From: an uncultured Clostridia bacterium
GTDB lineage: Bacteria; Bacillota; Clostridia; Monoglobales; Monoglobaceae
Length of the DNA stretch: 35,277 bases
Assembly (NCBI GenBank): GCA_934463175.1
Contig: CAKSIW010000018.1
Span: 1-35,277, forward strand
Reading direction: 5' to 3'
The notes under the pieces are model-generated. The model worked only from the letters and a program-made list of their open reading frames with translations, did not search any database and was not told where the DNA came from. Of this stretch, positions 26,754-35,277 are shown in pieces. Made by a program: the position numbers and the translations under genes. The stretch's first letter is position 1. Every line of letters starts with the position of its first letter.

Positions 26754-27644
26754 ATGAAAAAAGACAAAACAGAAATTGCAGTAAAAATTGTTTCATATGC
26801 AGTGCTGTCTATTGTTGCTCTTGCGTGTCTTATACCGTTTTTAATAATTGTATCTGCTTCCTTCTCGTCGGAAAGCGAGATTATAAAATCGGGCTTCGGC
26901 ATACTTCCGAGAGGTGCGACCCTCGATGCATATAAAATGATGTCACAGAACAAGGACACACTTATAAAGGCATATGGAGTGACGATATTTACAACGCTTT
27001 CGGGAAGTGCATTGAGCATTCTGATAACATCAATGCTGGCATATACAATTTCAAGAAACGACTATGCGTGGAAAAGGCAAATCAGCCTGTATGTTTATTT
27101 CACAATGCTGTTCAGCGGCGGAGCAATTCCGAGCTATATTCTTATTTCTCAGTATCTTCATTTGAGAAATAATATTCTTGTGCTCATATTGCCGCTGCTG
27201 CTGAGTCCGTGGAATACCTTTCTGCTGAGAACCTATTTTTCAAAGGTTCACCCGTCGCTGATAGAGGCGGCAAAGATAGACGGGGCAAATGAGTTCAAGA
27301 CATTTTTCACGATAGTTGTGCCTGTTGCAAAAACGGGAATAGTTACGGTGCTGCTCCTGGTGTCTCTCACATATTGGAATGATTGGTATAACTGTCTCAT
27401 GTACATGACAAATGAAAACATTATTTCGCTTCAGTATTTCCTGTACAGGGTAATGAGCGAAATTGATGCAATGCTGAAGAACAGCAACATGATTTCAGGC
27501 TTGAAAACGGATATATCCTCGCTTCCGAGTGAAACAACAAGAATGGCAATGTGCGTATTTGCGGCAGGTCCGATGATATTTGTATTTATGTGCTTTCAGA
27601 GATACTTTGTAAAGGGTATTTCGGTTGGCTCTGTAAAAGGTTAA
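26754..27644 (+). CDS. Oligosaccharide ABC transporter permease (LplC/YtcP-type)
   Basis: A 296-residue MalG-like permease that starts after GGGGAGAAG, 14 bp downstream of its partner. TM segments include AVLSIVALACLIPFLIIVSA, LSILITSMLAYTIS, ILVLILPLLLSPWN and a final MIFVFMCFQRYF. The EAA loop reads LIEAAKIDGANEFKTFFTIV. It ends with the family-typical RYFVKGISVGSVKG. It pairs with the preceding permease to move oligosaccharides delivered by the downstream lipoprotein. The gap to the lipoprotein gene is 24 bp with a clear AGGAGG site, so the three genes form one operon. Confidence 0.93.
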   Translation: MKKDKTEIAVKIVSYAVLSIVALACLIPFLIIVSASFSSESEIIKSGFGILPRGATLDAYKMMSQNKDTLIKAYGVTIFTTLSGSALSILITSMLAYTISRNDYAWKRQISLYVYFTMLFSGGAIPSYILISQYLHLRNNILVLILPLLLSPWNTFLLRTYFSKVHPSLIEAAKIDGANEFKTFFTIVVPVAKTGIVTVLLLVSLTYWNDWYNCLMYMTNENIISLQYFLYRVMSEIDAMLKNSNMISGLKTDISSLPSETTRMAMCVFAAGPMIFVFMCFQRYFVKGISVGSVKG

Positions 27645-27668
27645 AACTATATTCAGGAGGTTGAAGAG

Positions 27669-29132
27669 ATGAAAAGAATGAAAAAAGCGGTATTATTGTT
27701 AGTGTGTTTATGTCTCTTGGGGACGGTTATGACAGGCTGCGGTAAAAAGAGCGTTGATGATGTGCCGGAGTTAACATGGTATGTGCCGCAGGTGCTTGAC
27801 AGTCCTGACTTTGATAAGGTTATGGACACTGTGAATGAAAAGCTGAAGGCGGGGTATGGCATGACCCTGAAGCTCATCGGCATAGACAGCGGCAACTATT
27901 CTAAAAAGCTTCAGGTTATGAATGCAGGCAGAGAAGAATATGATCTTGCATTTACATCATCATGGACAAATGATTTTTACAGCAATGTAAACAACGGTGT
28001 ATGCACCGACCTGACGAGCCTTTTGCCTGAATATGCACCAAAGCTTTACGGCTCAATGCAGCAGGCTGTGTGGAAGGCAGTGACGGTTGACGGAATGATC
28101 TATGCTGTTCCGAACTGGCAGATTCAGGCAAAAGGCTCAAGCCTTGCCATGCCTGTTGAAAGGCTGGAACAGACAGGCATGGATATGGATGATTTCAATA
28201 CATTGGAGGACATTACGGAATATCTGCGCAGACTTAAGGAGGCAGGCACAGAGTGTAATAAGGTTTTGCCCGGCTGGTATTCAGCATTGAGATACTACGG
28301 TTACTGTGAAATCGTAGGTCAGGATCTCCCCGGCGCAATATCATTCACAGCTTCCGGAAAACCGATTGTGGTAAACCAGTATGAACTTCCCGAATTTGAA
28401 AAGTATATTAAACTCAGAAAAAGCTGGGCGGACGAGGGTCTGATATTCAATAAATATTTACCGGAGGATATATCAAGCTCAACAATGGAGAAGAAGGAAA
28501 TTCGCCAGAGACCGTTCACCTTGCATATTTTCAAGCCGGGTTCAGATGCGGAAAGCAAGAAGAGCATGGGTTATGAATGGAAATCAAAGCAGATGGCGCC
28601 GGCTGTTCTTGATGCACAGTCAATTATGGCGGCTATGACATGTGTAAGTGCGACAAGTAAAAATCCCGAAAAAGCCGTTCAGCTTCTTGAGGTTGTAAAT
28701 ACAGAGCCTGAAATTATAAATCTTCTTGCATATGGCTTGGAAGGTCAGCATTATGAAAAAATCGGTGAAAAAACGGTAAAGTCAATCCAAAACAGCGGAT
28801 ATACAGGTGTTTCGGCTTGGAAAATAGGCTCGGTTGCAAATACATATCTCATAGAGGGTCAGCCCGAGGACGTGTGGGAGCAGACTGAAACGTTCAATGA
28901 GAACGCAATAGTAAGTCCGATTCTCGGCTTTAACCCTGATACAGAGGTGATTGCGGAAGAGCTTGCAAACCTGAGAACGGTTATAAATGAAAGACTCACT
29001 ATGCTTGATCTGGGTCTCACGGAGGCGGACGACGGACTGAGCAAGTTCAGAGATGAACTCAAAAAAGCGGGAGTGGACACAGTTGTTGCGGAGCTGCAGA
29101 AGCAGATTGACACGTGGTATTCAAAACAGTAA
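27669..29132 (+). CDS. Oligosaccharide-binding lipoprotein of the ABC transporter
   Basis: A 487-residue extracellular solute-binding protein of the LplA/YtcQ group. The signal sequence MKRMKKAVLLLVCLCLLG ends in the lipobox MTGC, with Cys24 as the lipid-modified residue, so the protein is tethered to the outer face of the membrane. The mature part starts with TWYVPQVLDSPDFDKVMDTV and alternates alpha/beta segments typical of two-lobed binding proteins (YDLAFTSSWTNDFYSNV, DGMIYAVPNW). It would bind oligosaccharides released by secreted enzymes and pass them to the two permeases just upstream. The substrate is unknown; the neighbouring GH28 suggests galacturonate-containing oligomers. Confidence 0.93.
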   Translation: MKRMKKAVLLLVCLCLLGTVMTGCGKKSVDDVPELTWYVPQVLDSPDFDKVMDTVNEKLKAGYGMTLKLIGIDSGNYSKKLQVMNAGREEYDLAFTSSWTNDFYSNVNNGVCTDLTSLLPEYAPKLYGSMQQAVWKAVTVDGMIYAVPNWQIQAKGSSLAMPVERLEQTGMDMDDFNTLEDITEYLRRLKEAGTECNKVLPGWYSALRYYGYCEIVGQDLPGAISFTASGKPIVVNQYELPEFEKYIKLRKSWADEGLIFNKYLPEDISSSTMEKKEIRQRPFTLHIFKPGSDAESKKSMGYEWKSKQMAPAVLDAQSIMAAMTCVSATSKNPEKAVQLLEVVNTEPEIINLLAYGLEGQHYEKIGEKTVKSIQNSGYTGVSAWKIGSVANTYLIEGQPEDVWEQTETFNENAIVSPILGFNPDTEVIAEELANLRTVINERLTMLDLGLTEADDGLSKFRDELKKAGVDTVVAELQKQIDTWYSKQ

Positions 29133-29160
29133 CAAACAAATACGGAAGGAAATGAAATGT

Positions 29161-32100
29161 ATGAGAATAAGAATCAGTGCGTTTATTCTGCTCATGTGTA
29201 TGCTGGTGCAAATGTCGTGCTTTGCTTATACTGATGGCATTGAACGCTTTGCCGTGCCGCTCGGCGGCGGAGTGACAACGGGTGCTGCCGCGGCGGCAGA
29301 CGGAAAGCTGCGGTTTACGGGAAAAGGCTCTGCGGAATATGATATGCTCATGCCCTTCAACTCAATCGGCGTTGACATAGCCTTTGAAGGCTCGGTGCCG
29401 CAGAATGCTTATCTTGAAATAGACGGACAGCAATTTAAAATAGAAGGAACGGGCAGCAATGCAAGAATAGATTTCAGCGACAGAATCGAGGTCGGCGACA
29501 AAAAGCTTAAAATCAGTTCAGAGACGGCGGCGGAAATCATCAGCGTTGTTTTTGAAAAGGAAAATGATTTTATATACTGGGACGGTCATCCGCAATATGA
29601 CGGCTGGGTATCCGCAAAGCTCACGGAGTTTGAAACTGCGACCAGATATGCAACAGCGGTGAAGACGGATGCTTCTGCGATGATAGTCAGAGGTGCAAAG
29701 AGATATATAGATAATTCAGATCCGACAGAGTGTCCTTTTGTTTATCAGGGAAGTATATATCTGCCGATACACACATTTGCAAGAGCCTTCGGGTTTTACT
29801 ATGAGGATATGGCGGATAAGGCTTATGCACTGTTAAGGTATGAAAACACGGACTGGCGTTTGCAAAACGGTGTTGTCACAAAGCAGGTTGATTGCCTGAA
29901 GCCTGTTGCTGCGGCAGCGGACAGTTTCATTTATCAAAACGGTGAAACCTTTGTTAAGCTGAGATATTTCATAGAAGAAACCGGCAGAAAGGTCGGGTAT
30001 AAGGACGGAATTGCCGTTGTTGATTATGAAAACAACATAAACAGGATATTTGCCTCCGCAAGCTATATGAATGAGTATAAAAAAATATTTTCAGAGTTTG
30101 AGGCAGCTGCAAAACAGGGGAAAACATATTATGTTGCTCAGTCGTCAAATGCCTCCGATGATAATGACGGCTCATTTGAAAGACCGTGGAGAACCCTTAA
30201 AAAGGCAGGCGAGACGGCAAAGGCGGGTGATGTTGTAAATATCAGGAGCGGAGTATACAATGAATGTTTGTCGCCGAAAAACAACGGTACGGCAGTGAGG
30301 CCGATTGTTTTTAAGTCCTATGAGAATGAGGAAGTCACACTTTCGGCAGTTCAAAGGCTTGAGGGGTGGACTGATTATAAGGATAATATAATTATTATGC
30401 CGATGAATTGGGATTTGGGTGACGGCAGAAATCAGGTTTTTATAAACGGTGAGCCTATTACAGAGGCAAGACACCCGAACACCGACACCAATGAGGGAAA
30501 ATCAACAATACCTCATTCGCTTAATTTAAGTCCGCTTTGGCCAACCTACGGAAACATTATGCACACACCGGAGGATGCAATGGTGCTTGTGAGCGACACC
30601 GATCTTGAGCAGGAGACCGGCTTCTGGAAGGGTGCAACGGTGTATACCTTTAACGGAAAGGGCTTCGGCGCGGGTTATGCAAAGGTTGACCAATCAGAGC
30701 CGGGAAAGCTTTATGTCAGCGGAACGTCGGAGGCTTGGTGGTTTGACGGAGTGAACCGGAATGACTACGGATTTTTATCAGGGGTTATGAATGCTCTCGA
30801 CTGCCCGGGCGAATGGATTCTGGAGAATGGGAATCTCTACATAATACCGCCGGAAAATGTTGATATGAATACCGCGGTGATTGAGGCAAAGAGAGCGCAG
30901 GTGGTCATTGATCTTTCTGAAAGAGAATATGTCCGTGTTCAGGGTCTCAAAACCTTTGGCGGCGGTGTGAAGATGAATGAAACCGAAATGTGTATGCTTG
31001 AAGGACTGGATATGAAATATATCGGTCATTATGTATACAGCCGTGATCAGAAGGACGGATATATTGAAGACGGGCAGGATTATCATACCGATGAGAACGG
31101 AAACCGCACAGACCCGAATGCTCCGCCTCAGCGCGGTGAGCTTGGAGTATATATGAGCGGTGAAAACGATATGATTCTGAACACCCGAATAGATCACAGT
31201 GCAGGTGCGGGACTTTTTGTCACCGGTTCATACAGTTATATTGAAAACAACGTTATAGCTAACTGCGGCTATGCAGGAAGCTATGTTGGAGGAATATTCA
31301 TCACATCGGAGCATTGGAAAGATGAGCTCATCAAGCATGGAGGACATGCGATTTTCCAGAACTCAATTTACAATTCCGGCAGAATGGTGCTGGGCATAAA
31401 CGATTTTGGATCGCAAAACGGTTCACGGCACGGCACAAAAACCTCGCTTCCTTATATGCAGTTTGACATAGCCTACAACAAAATGCACGATGCCAATATG
31501 GCGGGACGTGACACAGGTATAGTGTACAATTACCGCACAAACTGCGGAACCGATATATTGAAGAGCAAAATCCATCATAACGTGATATACAACAGCTGGG
31601 CAACAGAACGTCCTGCAAACACTCAGCCGGTGCTTTCGGCAGGCATATATCATGATAATCTGTGCACGGCATGGGAAACATTTGATAATGTTGTGTTTGC
31701 AACTGAGGTTTACGCAATGCCGAACAGAGCAATTTTTTCACAGCCCGATTCATGGAACATGACATGGGGAAACTATAATCTGGGTATACGAGAAAACGGT
31801 GTTGCAAGCCTTGCGGCAGAGGATTATCCGAATCAAAAACCGTTTTTTGCGGGTTCAACGCTTGACACCGAGCAAATGCTGCTCAACTATAACAATGTGC
31901 AGCCGCAAAATGTGTTTTACGCAGAGAACAGCATAGGGAATGGTACAAAGCTTGAAAACGGCATTGCATACTTTGAAAACACGGGTCAGGAAATGACGTT
32001 CGGCAATATTGATATGGGAAGCGGAAAAAATGCACTTATAATTGACTATGCAGGCAGATACTATAAGCATGGAAATAAGTGCGAAATCACTGTGACGCAG

Positions 32101-32730
32101 GCTGACGGGACTTCTGCAATGAGAGTTGTTGAAATGGACGGAAACGGCATAAGGAAGGGACAGACTGACAAGAAATTTGTGCTGTTCGGCAAAACTCTCA
32201 GCGGTCTGTGCGAGGTTACAATAAAGCCGCTGACGCTGAATGAGCTTGGAATAAGATCATTTACAACGGAAATGGAACACATCGATAACGGGGAATATCT
32301 TGTGAAGATAAATGCAGGTAACTATGATTACAATGAGCAGGCAGACAGTGCATATACAAAGGCGTATGCAGGTGTCGGTGACATTGACAGTGTATATTTT
32401 GGTATATTGCGCGACACATGGCCGGGTACAAATCTTGGTTATTACAATATAGAATTTACAGCTGAGGCAACAGAGTTTGCAATTGCCGCAGGAACGACGG
32501 AAAAATATTCGGGTGCGGCGGTTAAGATCAGGATAGACGACATAAATTCCGCGCCGATCGGCACTGCGTATTATGAAGCAAAAGAGTCGTTTAATGACTA
32601 TTCACCTGTGGTGTATAAGCTTGACAGACCGATACCGGCAGGAACTCACAATGTTTATATATGTGTTGAAAAAGGAAACAGCGGTGAAAACAGCAGTTCT
32701 GCGAATATTGAATGGTTCGCATTCAAATGA
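29161..32730 (+). CDS. Secreted right-handed beta-helix protein with stalk and CBM6-like domains
   Basis: About 1189 residues. I use ATG 29161 because GGAAGGA (29144-29150) is 10 nt upstream; in-frame ATG 29152 is too close. The signal peptide is MRIRISAFILLMCMLVQMSCFA. A beta N-domain is followed by a stalk domain like the copper amine oxidase N-terminal family (SIYLPIHTFARAFGF ... FVKLRYFIEETGR). Then YYVAQSSNASDDNDGSFERP and AGDVVNIRSGVYNE open a parallel beta-helix with many N/G turns (YSYIENNVIANCGYAG, GIYHDNLCTAWETFDNVVF). The last part (IEFTAEATEFAIAAGT, KIRIDD, IGTAYYEA, GTHNVYICVEKG, IEWFAF) matches a CBM6-type carbohydrate-binding domain. Beta-helix proteins of this sort include pectate lyases and other polysaccharide lyases or hydrolases; I cannot name the catalytic residues. 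It lacks an LPxTG anchor. Confidence 0.87.
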   Translation: MRIRISAFILLMCMLVQMSCFAYTDGIERFAVPLGGGVTTGAAAAADGKLRFTGKGSAEYDMLMPFNSIGVDIAFEGSVPQNAYLEIDGQQFKIEGTGSNARIDFSDRIEVGDKKLKISSETAAEIISVVFEKENDFIYWDGHPQYDGWVSAKLTEFETATRYATAVKTDASAMIVRGAKRYIDNSDPTECPFVYQGSIYLPIHTFARAFGFYYEDMADKAYALLRYENTDWRLQNGVVTKQVDCLKPVAAAADSFIYQNGETFVKLRYFIEETGRKVGYKDGIAVVDYENNINRIFASASYMNEYKKIFSEFEAAAKQGKTYYVAQSSNASDDNDGSFERPWRTLKKAGETAKAGDVVNIRSGVYNECLSPKNNGTAVRPIVFKSYENEEVTLSAVQRLEGWTDYKDNIIIMPMNWDLGDGRNQVFINGEPITEARHPNTDTNEGKSTIPHSLNLSPLWPTYGNIMHTPEDAMVLVSDTDLEQETGFWKGATVYTFNGKGFGAGYAKVDQSEPGKLYVSGTSEAWWFDGVNRNDYGFLSGVMNALDCPGEWILENGNLYIIPPENVDMNTAVIEAKRAQVVIDLSEREYVRVQGLKTFGGGVKMNETEMCMLEGLDMKYIGHYVYSRDQKDGYIEDGQDYHTDENGNRTDPNAPPQRGELGVYMSGENDMILNTRIDHSAGAGLFVTGSYSYIENNVIANCGYAGSYVGGIFITSEHWKDELIKHGGHAIFQNSIYNSGRMVLGINDFGSQNGSRHGTKTSLPYMQFDIAYNKMHDANMAGRDTGIVYNYRTNCGTDILKSKIHHNVIYNSWATERPANTQPVLSAGIYHDNLCTAWETFDNVVFATEVYAMPNRAIFSQPDSWNMTWGNYNLGIRENGVASLAAEDYPNQKPFFAGSTLDTEQMLLNYNNVQPQNVFYAENSIGNGTKLENGIAYFENTGQEMTFGNIDMGSGKNALIIDYAGRYYKHGNKCEITVTQADGTSAMRVVEMDGNGIRKGQTDKKFVLFGKTLSGLCEVTIKPLTLNELGIRSFTTEMEHIDNGEYLVKINAGNYDYNEQADSAYTKAYAGVGDIDSVYFGILRDTWPGTNLGYYNIEFTAEATEFAIAAGTTEKYSGAAVKIRIDDINSAPIGTAYYEAKESFNDYSPVVYKLDRPIPAGTHNVYICVEKGNSGENSSSANIEWFAFK

Positions 32731-32743
32731 GGGGGGCGGATTG

Positions 32744-35212
32744 ATGAATATTAAAAAGCTGACAGGGTTAATTGTTTCATTCACAATTCTGACCGGATTT
32801 TGTCCTGCTGTGCATGCCGCAGACACAGCACTCCTCTTTGAGCTTGACTTGTCGCAGGCACAGCAGAATATCGGAGGAGCAATAACGGGTCTTGCGGATA
32901 GGACGGGCTTTGCCGCGGCTGTTGAAACATCAAAAAGGGACGCGAGCGGAAACTTGAATGTTTATCTCAAGGAGTTTGACACGGCTTTGGGAACAACAAA
33001 GTATCTTCAGTTTGGAACTCACGGTTCGGGAGACTGGCCATCGGACTATGACAAGGAAAAGCTGAAGAACGAATCCCCTGCGGTGAAGGTTATTTCCGAC
33101 AAGCTGAGAAAAAGCACCGGAATAACATCGCATACGGTTGAGTTTTGGGCGCGGGTAAATCAGAATAACCTCACTGATAAAACAACCCCTGTTTACGGCA
33201 GGCAAAGCAATTCAAACACAAACAGCGGAGAGGTTTTATCACTCGGAGGGGCAAGTCAGATGAACAATCTGAAATTCAGCTATAACTGGACCGACATGAT
33301 ATCCGACAGCAATAAGCTGCGTGAGGACTTTTCAAAAAACCGTGAAAAGCAGTGGGCTCACTATGCAGTAACCGCTTTGTATAACAGCGAAACCAAAAAG
33401 TGGGATTATACAGTTTATTTAAACGGCAGTCTTTGCGGATACGGAGGAATAACCGCAAAAAATCAGGTTGACATGGCAGATGAGAGCGCGTGGAATCTTT
33501 ACATAGGTCTCGGCGGAAAAGAGAATTTCAGCGGTGACATTGCAACGTTTAAGTATTATCAAGGGGTTCTTTCCGCACAGGAAATAAACAAAATCTGGAA
33601 TGACGAAAAGTCAGGGTTTCAGGAATTGTCTGATGAAATAAGCCTTTCAGCGTCATCAATTGCGGACGGTGCAGTGAATGTGGGTGTGCAGACAGAGGGA
33701 ATGACGTGCAGCTTCAGCAATATCATAAGTCAGGACTGTCTTGATGAAAATGTGAAGCTGTATGACGAAAGCGGAGTTGAGGTCGAAGGCGTTCTGGTGA
33801 CGGCACAGGGAAATGTTTTATCTGTCAGATGGGAGCTTCTGAAAGAAAAAACAACCTACAGACTGTGGATTGGCAGCGGGTTTTCTTCAATAAACGGACA
33901 CAGTCTCGGCGGTGACATTGAGATTTCGTTCACAACTGCGGACAGCTGCTTCATAAATGAAAACTTTGATTCGGACGAATATATCGTTGGTGAAAATGCT
34001 CCCAAAACCGATTCTGTATACTATATGCTCGGCGGAGCGTCAGACAATTCAACAGCTCTTGTGTGCGAGGAGAACGGAGATAAGTATATTTCCCTATCCG
34101 GCACGGAAACGGCAGAGGCGAGAATGGTGTTAAAGCCGAATATTGAGCTTGACAGCGGCACTGCATTTGCGGTTGAAATGAAGATAAGAGGAAGAAGCAT
34201 GTCGGACGGAAACGGCTCGGCTCAACGGAAAATTCTTTACCTGAACAACAACGGCGCAAGCTTCGGATATATGAACAGTGCAGATATAAGCTTTCCGGGC
34301 GGTGTGGGTTCGCTGAACGGAGAAAAGCTTTCCGTTGTGTATTCATCAGACCGCTTCACATATATAAAAGCAGTATTTATTCCTGATGACGGCGGAATGT
34401 ATGCAATAATCAGCGATGACAGCGGCAACAGATGCAGGATCATTCCCCAAGGCTCCTTGCCTGACAAAATAAACGATATTGTGGCGATTCAGATTAAGCC
34501 GTCAAGTTCTGCGGAGGCGGCAGATGACCGAATCGAAATAAGTGAGGTGAAGGGGTATACATTGGCAATGCCTAAAATTTTCGGCAGCAACCTTGAAAGC
34601 TTTTCAAGAGCTGAAAATAAAATTGAGGTGTTTTTCAATAAAGAACTGTCCGATTTCACAGGTGATGATGTTGATTTTGGCGAGATAAACGGTGAAAGTG
34701 CGGAGACACGGGTGGTTTATGAAAGAGAAAGGAAAGCGGCAAGTGTTTATTCGTCCGCATATCTTAAAGAAGGCAGAGATTATTGTCTTGACTTTTCAAG
34801 AGTAAAGGATACAGACGGAATATCCGGGGGCGAGCCGATGAAACTGAGTTTTAAGGTGCCGTATTCATCACTGGCTTGTTCGGATATAAGAGTGCTGAAT
34901 GAAAACGGAGACAGTATAAGCAATTTTGCTGCTGACTGTACTGTGAATATTGCGGCAGATGTAATAAACTACGGAGCTGATGCAAATGCGGCAATATACG
35001 CACTCATATTTGCCGAAGACGGGACGATGTATGATTTGAGAACAGCCGAGCCGATAAGCCTCGGCAAAGGACAAGGTGACACATTGAGAATAAGTTCTGT
35101 TAATGTGAAACGGGGAGAATGCCTGAAGATTTTTCTTTGGGAAGAAATGAGCTTTAATGCGGCAAAGTGCATAGCGGTTAAGGAAATCGGCATAAATACG
35201 GGGCAGGAATAA
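32744..35212 (+). CDS. Secreted LamG/Ig-like domain protein
   Basis: 822 residues. ATG 32744 follows the strong site GGGGGGCGGA, 13 bp after the previous stop; the longer upstream frame overlaps the preceding gene. The signal peptide is MNIKKLTGLIVSFTILTG followed by an A-x-A cut (VHAAD). A concanavalin/LamG-like domain spans about residues 90-280 (HTVEFWARVNQ, WAHYAVTALYN, YTVYLNGSLCGYGG, GDIATFKYYQGVLSAQEI). Ig-like modules of the Big_5 type follow (ADGAVNVGVQTEGMTCSF ... LWIGSGFSSINGHSLGG), then another beta-sandwich and a final Ig-like end. No catalytic motif or wall anchor is visible. Binding of polysaccharide or presentation of other enzymes at the surface is a reasonable inference from its operon place next to the beta-helix protein. 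Confidence 0.85.
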   Translation: MNIKKLTGLIVSFTILTGFCPAVHAADTALLFELDLSQAQQNIGGAITGLADRTGFAAAVETSKRDASGNLNVYLKEFDTALGTTKYLQFGTHGSGDWPSDYDKEKLKNESPAVKVISDKLRKSTGITSHTVEFWARVNQNNLTDKTTPVYGRQSNSNTNSGEVLSLGGASQMNNLKFSYNWTDMISDSNKLREDFSKNREKQWAHYAVTALYNSETKKWDYTVYLNGSLCGYGGITAKNQVDMADESAWNLYIGLGGKENFSGDIATFKYYQGVLSAQEINKIWNDEKSGFQELSDEISLSASSIADGAVNVGVQTEGMTCSFSNIISQDCLDENVKLYDESGVEVEGVLVTAQGNVLSVRWELLKEKTTYRLWIGSGFSSINGHSLGGDIEISFTTADSCFINENFDSDEYIVGENAPKTDSVYYMLGGASDNSTALVCEENGDKYISLSGTETAEARMVLKPNIELDSGTAFAVEMKIRGRSMSDGNGSAQRKILYLNNNGASFGYMNSADISFPGGVGSLNGEKLSVVYSSDRFTYIKAVFIPDDGGMYAIISDDSGNRCRIIPQGSLPDKINDIVAIQIKPSSSAEAADDRIEISEVKGYTLAMPKIFGSNLESFSRAENKIEVFFNKELSDFTGDDVDFGEINGESAETRVVYERERKAASVYSSAYLKEGRDYCLDFSRVKDTDGISGGEPMKLSFKVPYSSLACSDIRVLNENGDSISNFAADCTVNIAADVINYGADANAAIYALIFAEDGTMYDLRTAEPISLGKGQGDTLRISSVNVKRGECLKIFLWEEMSFNAAKCIAVKEIGINTGQE

Positions 35213-35277
35213 AACAGGCGATCGTTTTTTTCGGAATCATATTGCATTTGGCTTTGGAATATTGCAGATATAAAGAC

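Noticed and set aside
1..35277. tRNA, rRNA, riboswitch or insertion-sequence genes
   Set aside because: I looked for conserved tRNA arms, rRNA blocks and DDE transposase frames and saw none that I could support.

Overview
The window looks like a chromosomal stretch of a Gram-positive, moderately AT-rich anaerobe of the class Clostridia. The evidence is strong AGGAGG-type ribosome sites, a lipobox solute-binding protein with an LplB/YtcP-type permease pair, a membrane-anchored AraC sensor, a Tn4451-type mobilizable element and secreted beta-helix proteins. A pectin- and hemicellulose-using gut lineage would fit, but no marker gene fixes the genus.

Region 1 (1-18301) is a polymorphic-toxin (Rhs) locus. 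A partial gene for a large protein of unknown function (3-2978) precedes a full-length secreted Rhs/YD-repeat protein (3048-8105). The variable tip of that protein carries a peptidoglycan-binding domain and an Ntox44-type toxin domain. Downstream is an array of tip/immunity cassettes: a 4-TM candidate immunity protein (8108-8530); an orphan tip with a possible papain-like His/Cys fold plus a 4-TM partner (12411-13656); a headless Rhs core carrying a third, LysM-containing tip plus a HEAT-repeat partner (13692-17417); and a decayed Ntox44 remnant followed by a membrane-anchored protein (17491-18301). A small mobilizable element (about 8590-12410) sits inside the array. It has an XRE regulator, a MobV relaxase, a TnpW-like small protein and a TnpX-type serine recombinase broken by an in-frame stop.

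The most striking structure is a 2308-bp direct repeat (4936-7243 and 13699-16006, offset 8763 bp) that I see no differences in. It is the Rhs core itself, it is in the same reading frame in both copies, and it ends exactly where the tips begin. Homologous recombination between the copies would delete 8763 bp and join the secreted Rhs N-terminus in frame to the third tip, next to its own immunity candidate. The sequence therefore looks like a toxin-tip switch with a silent spare.

Region 2 (18302-35277) is a carbohydrate-utilization cluster, all on the + strand. In order it encodes a GH3 enzyme (with a decayed C-terminal tail), a GH28 polygalacturonase-like enzyme, a beta-lactamase-fold serine hydrolase, a membrane AraC-type sensor-regulator, two ABC permeases, a sugar-binding lipoprotein, and two secreted proteins (a beta-helix protein with a CBM6-like end, and a LamG/Ig-like protein). 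Promoters are visible at 18586 and 25711. Extracellular proteins probably attack or hold pectin-like polysaccharide, the ABC system imports oligosaccharides, and the GH3, GH28 and esterase-like proteins, which lack signal peptides, finish degradation in the cytoplasm. No transporter ATPase is present, so a shared MsmK-like ATPase elsewhere is expected.
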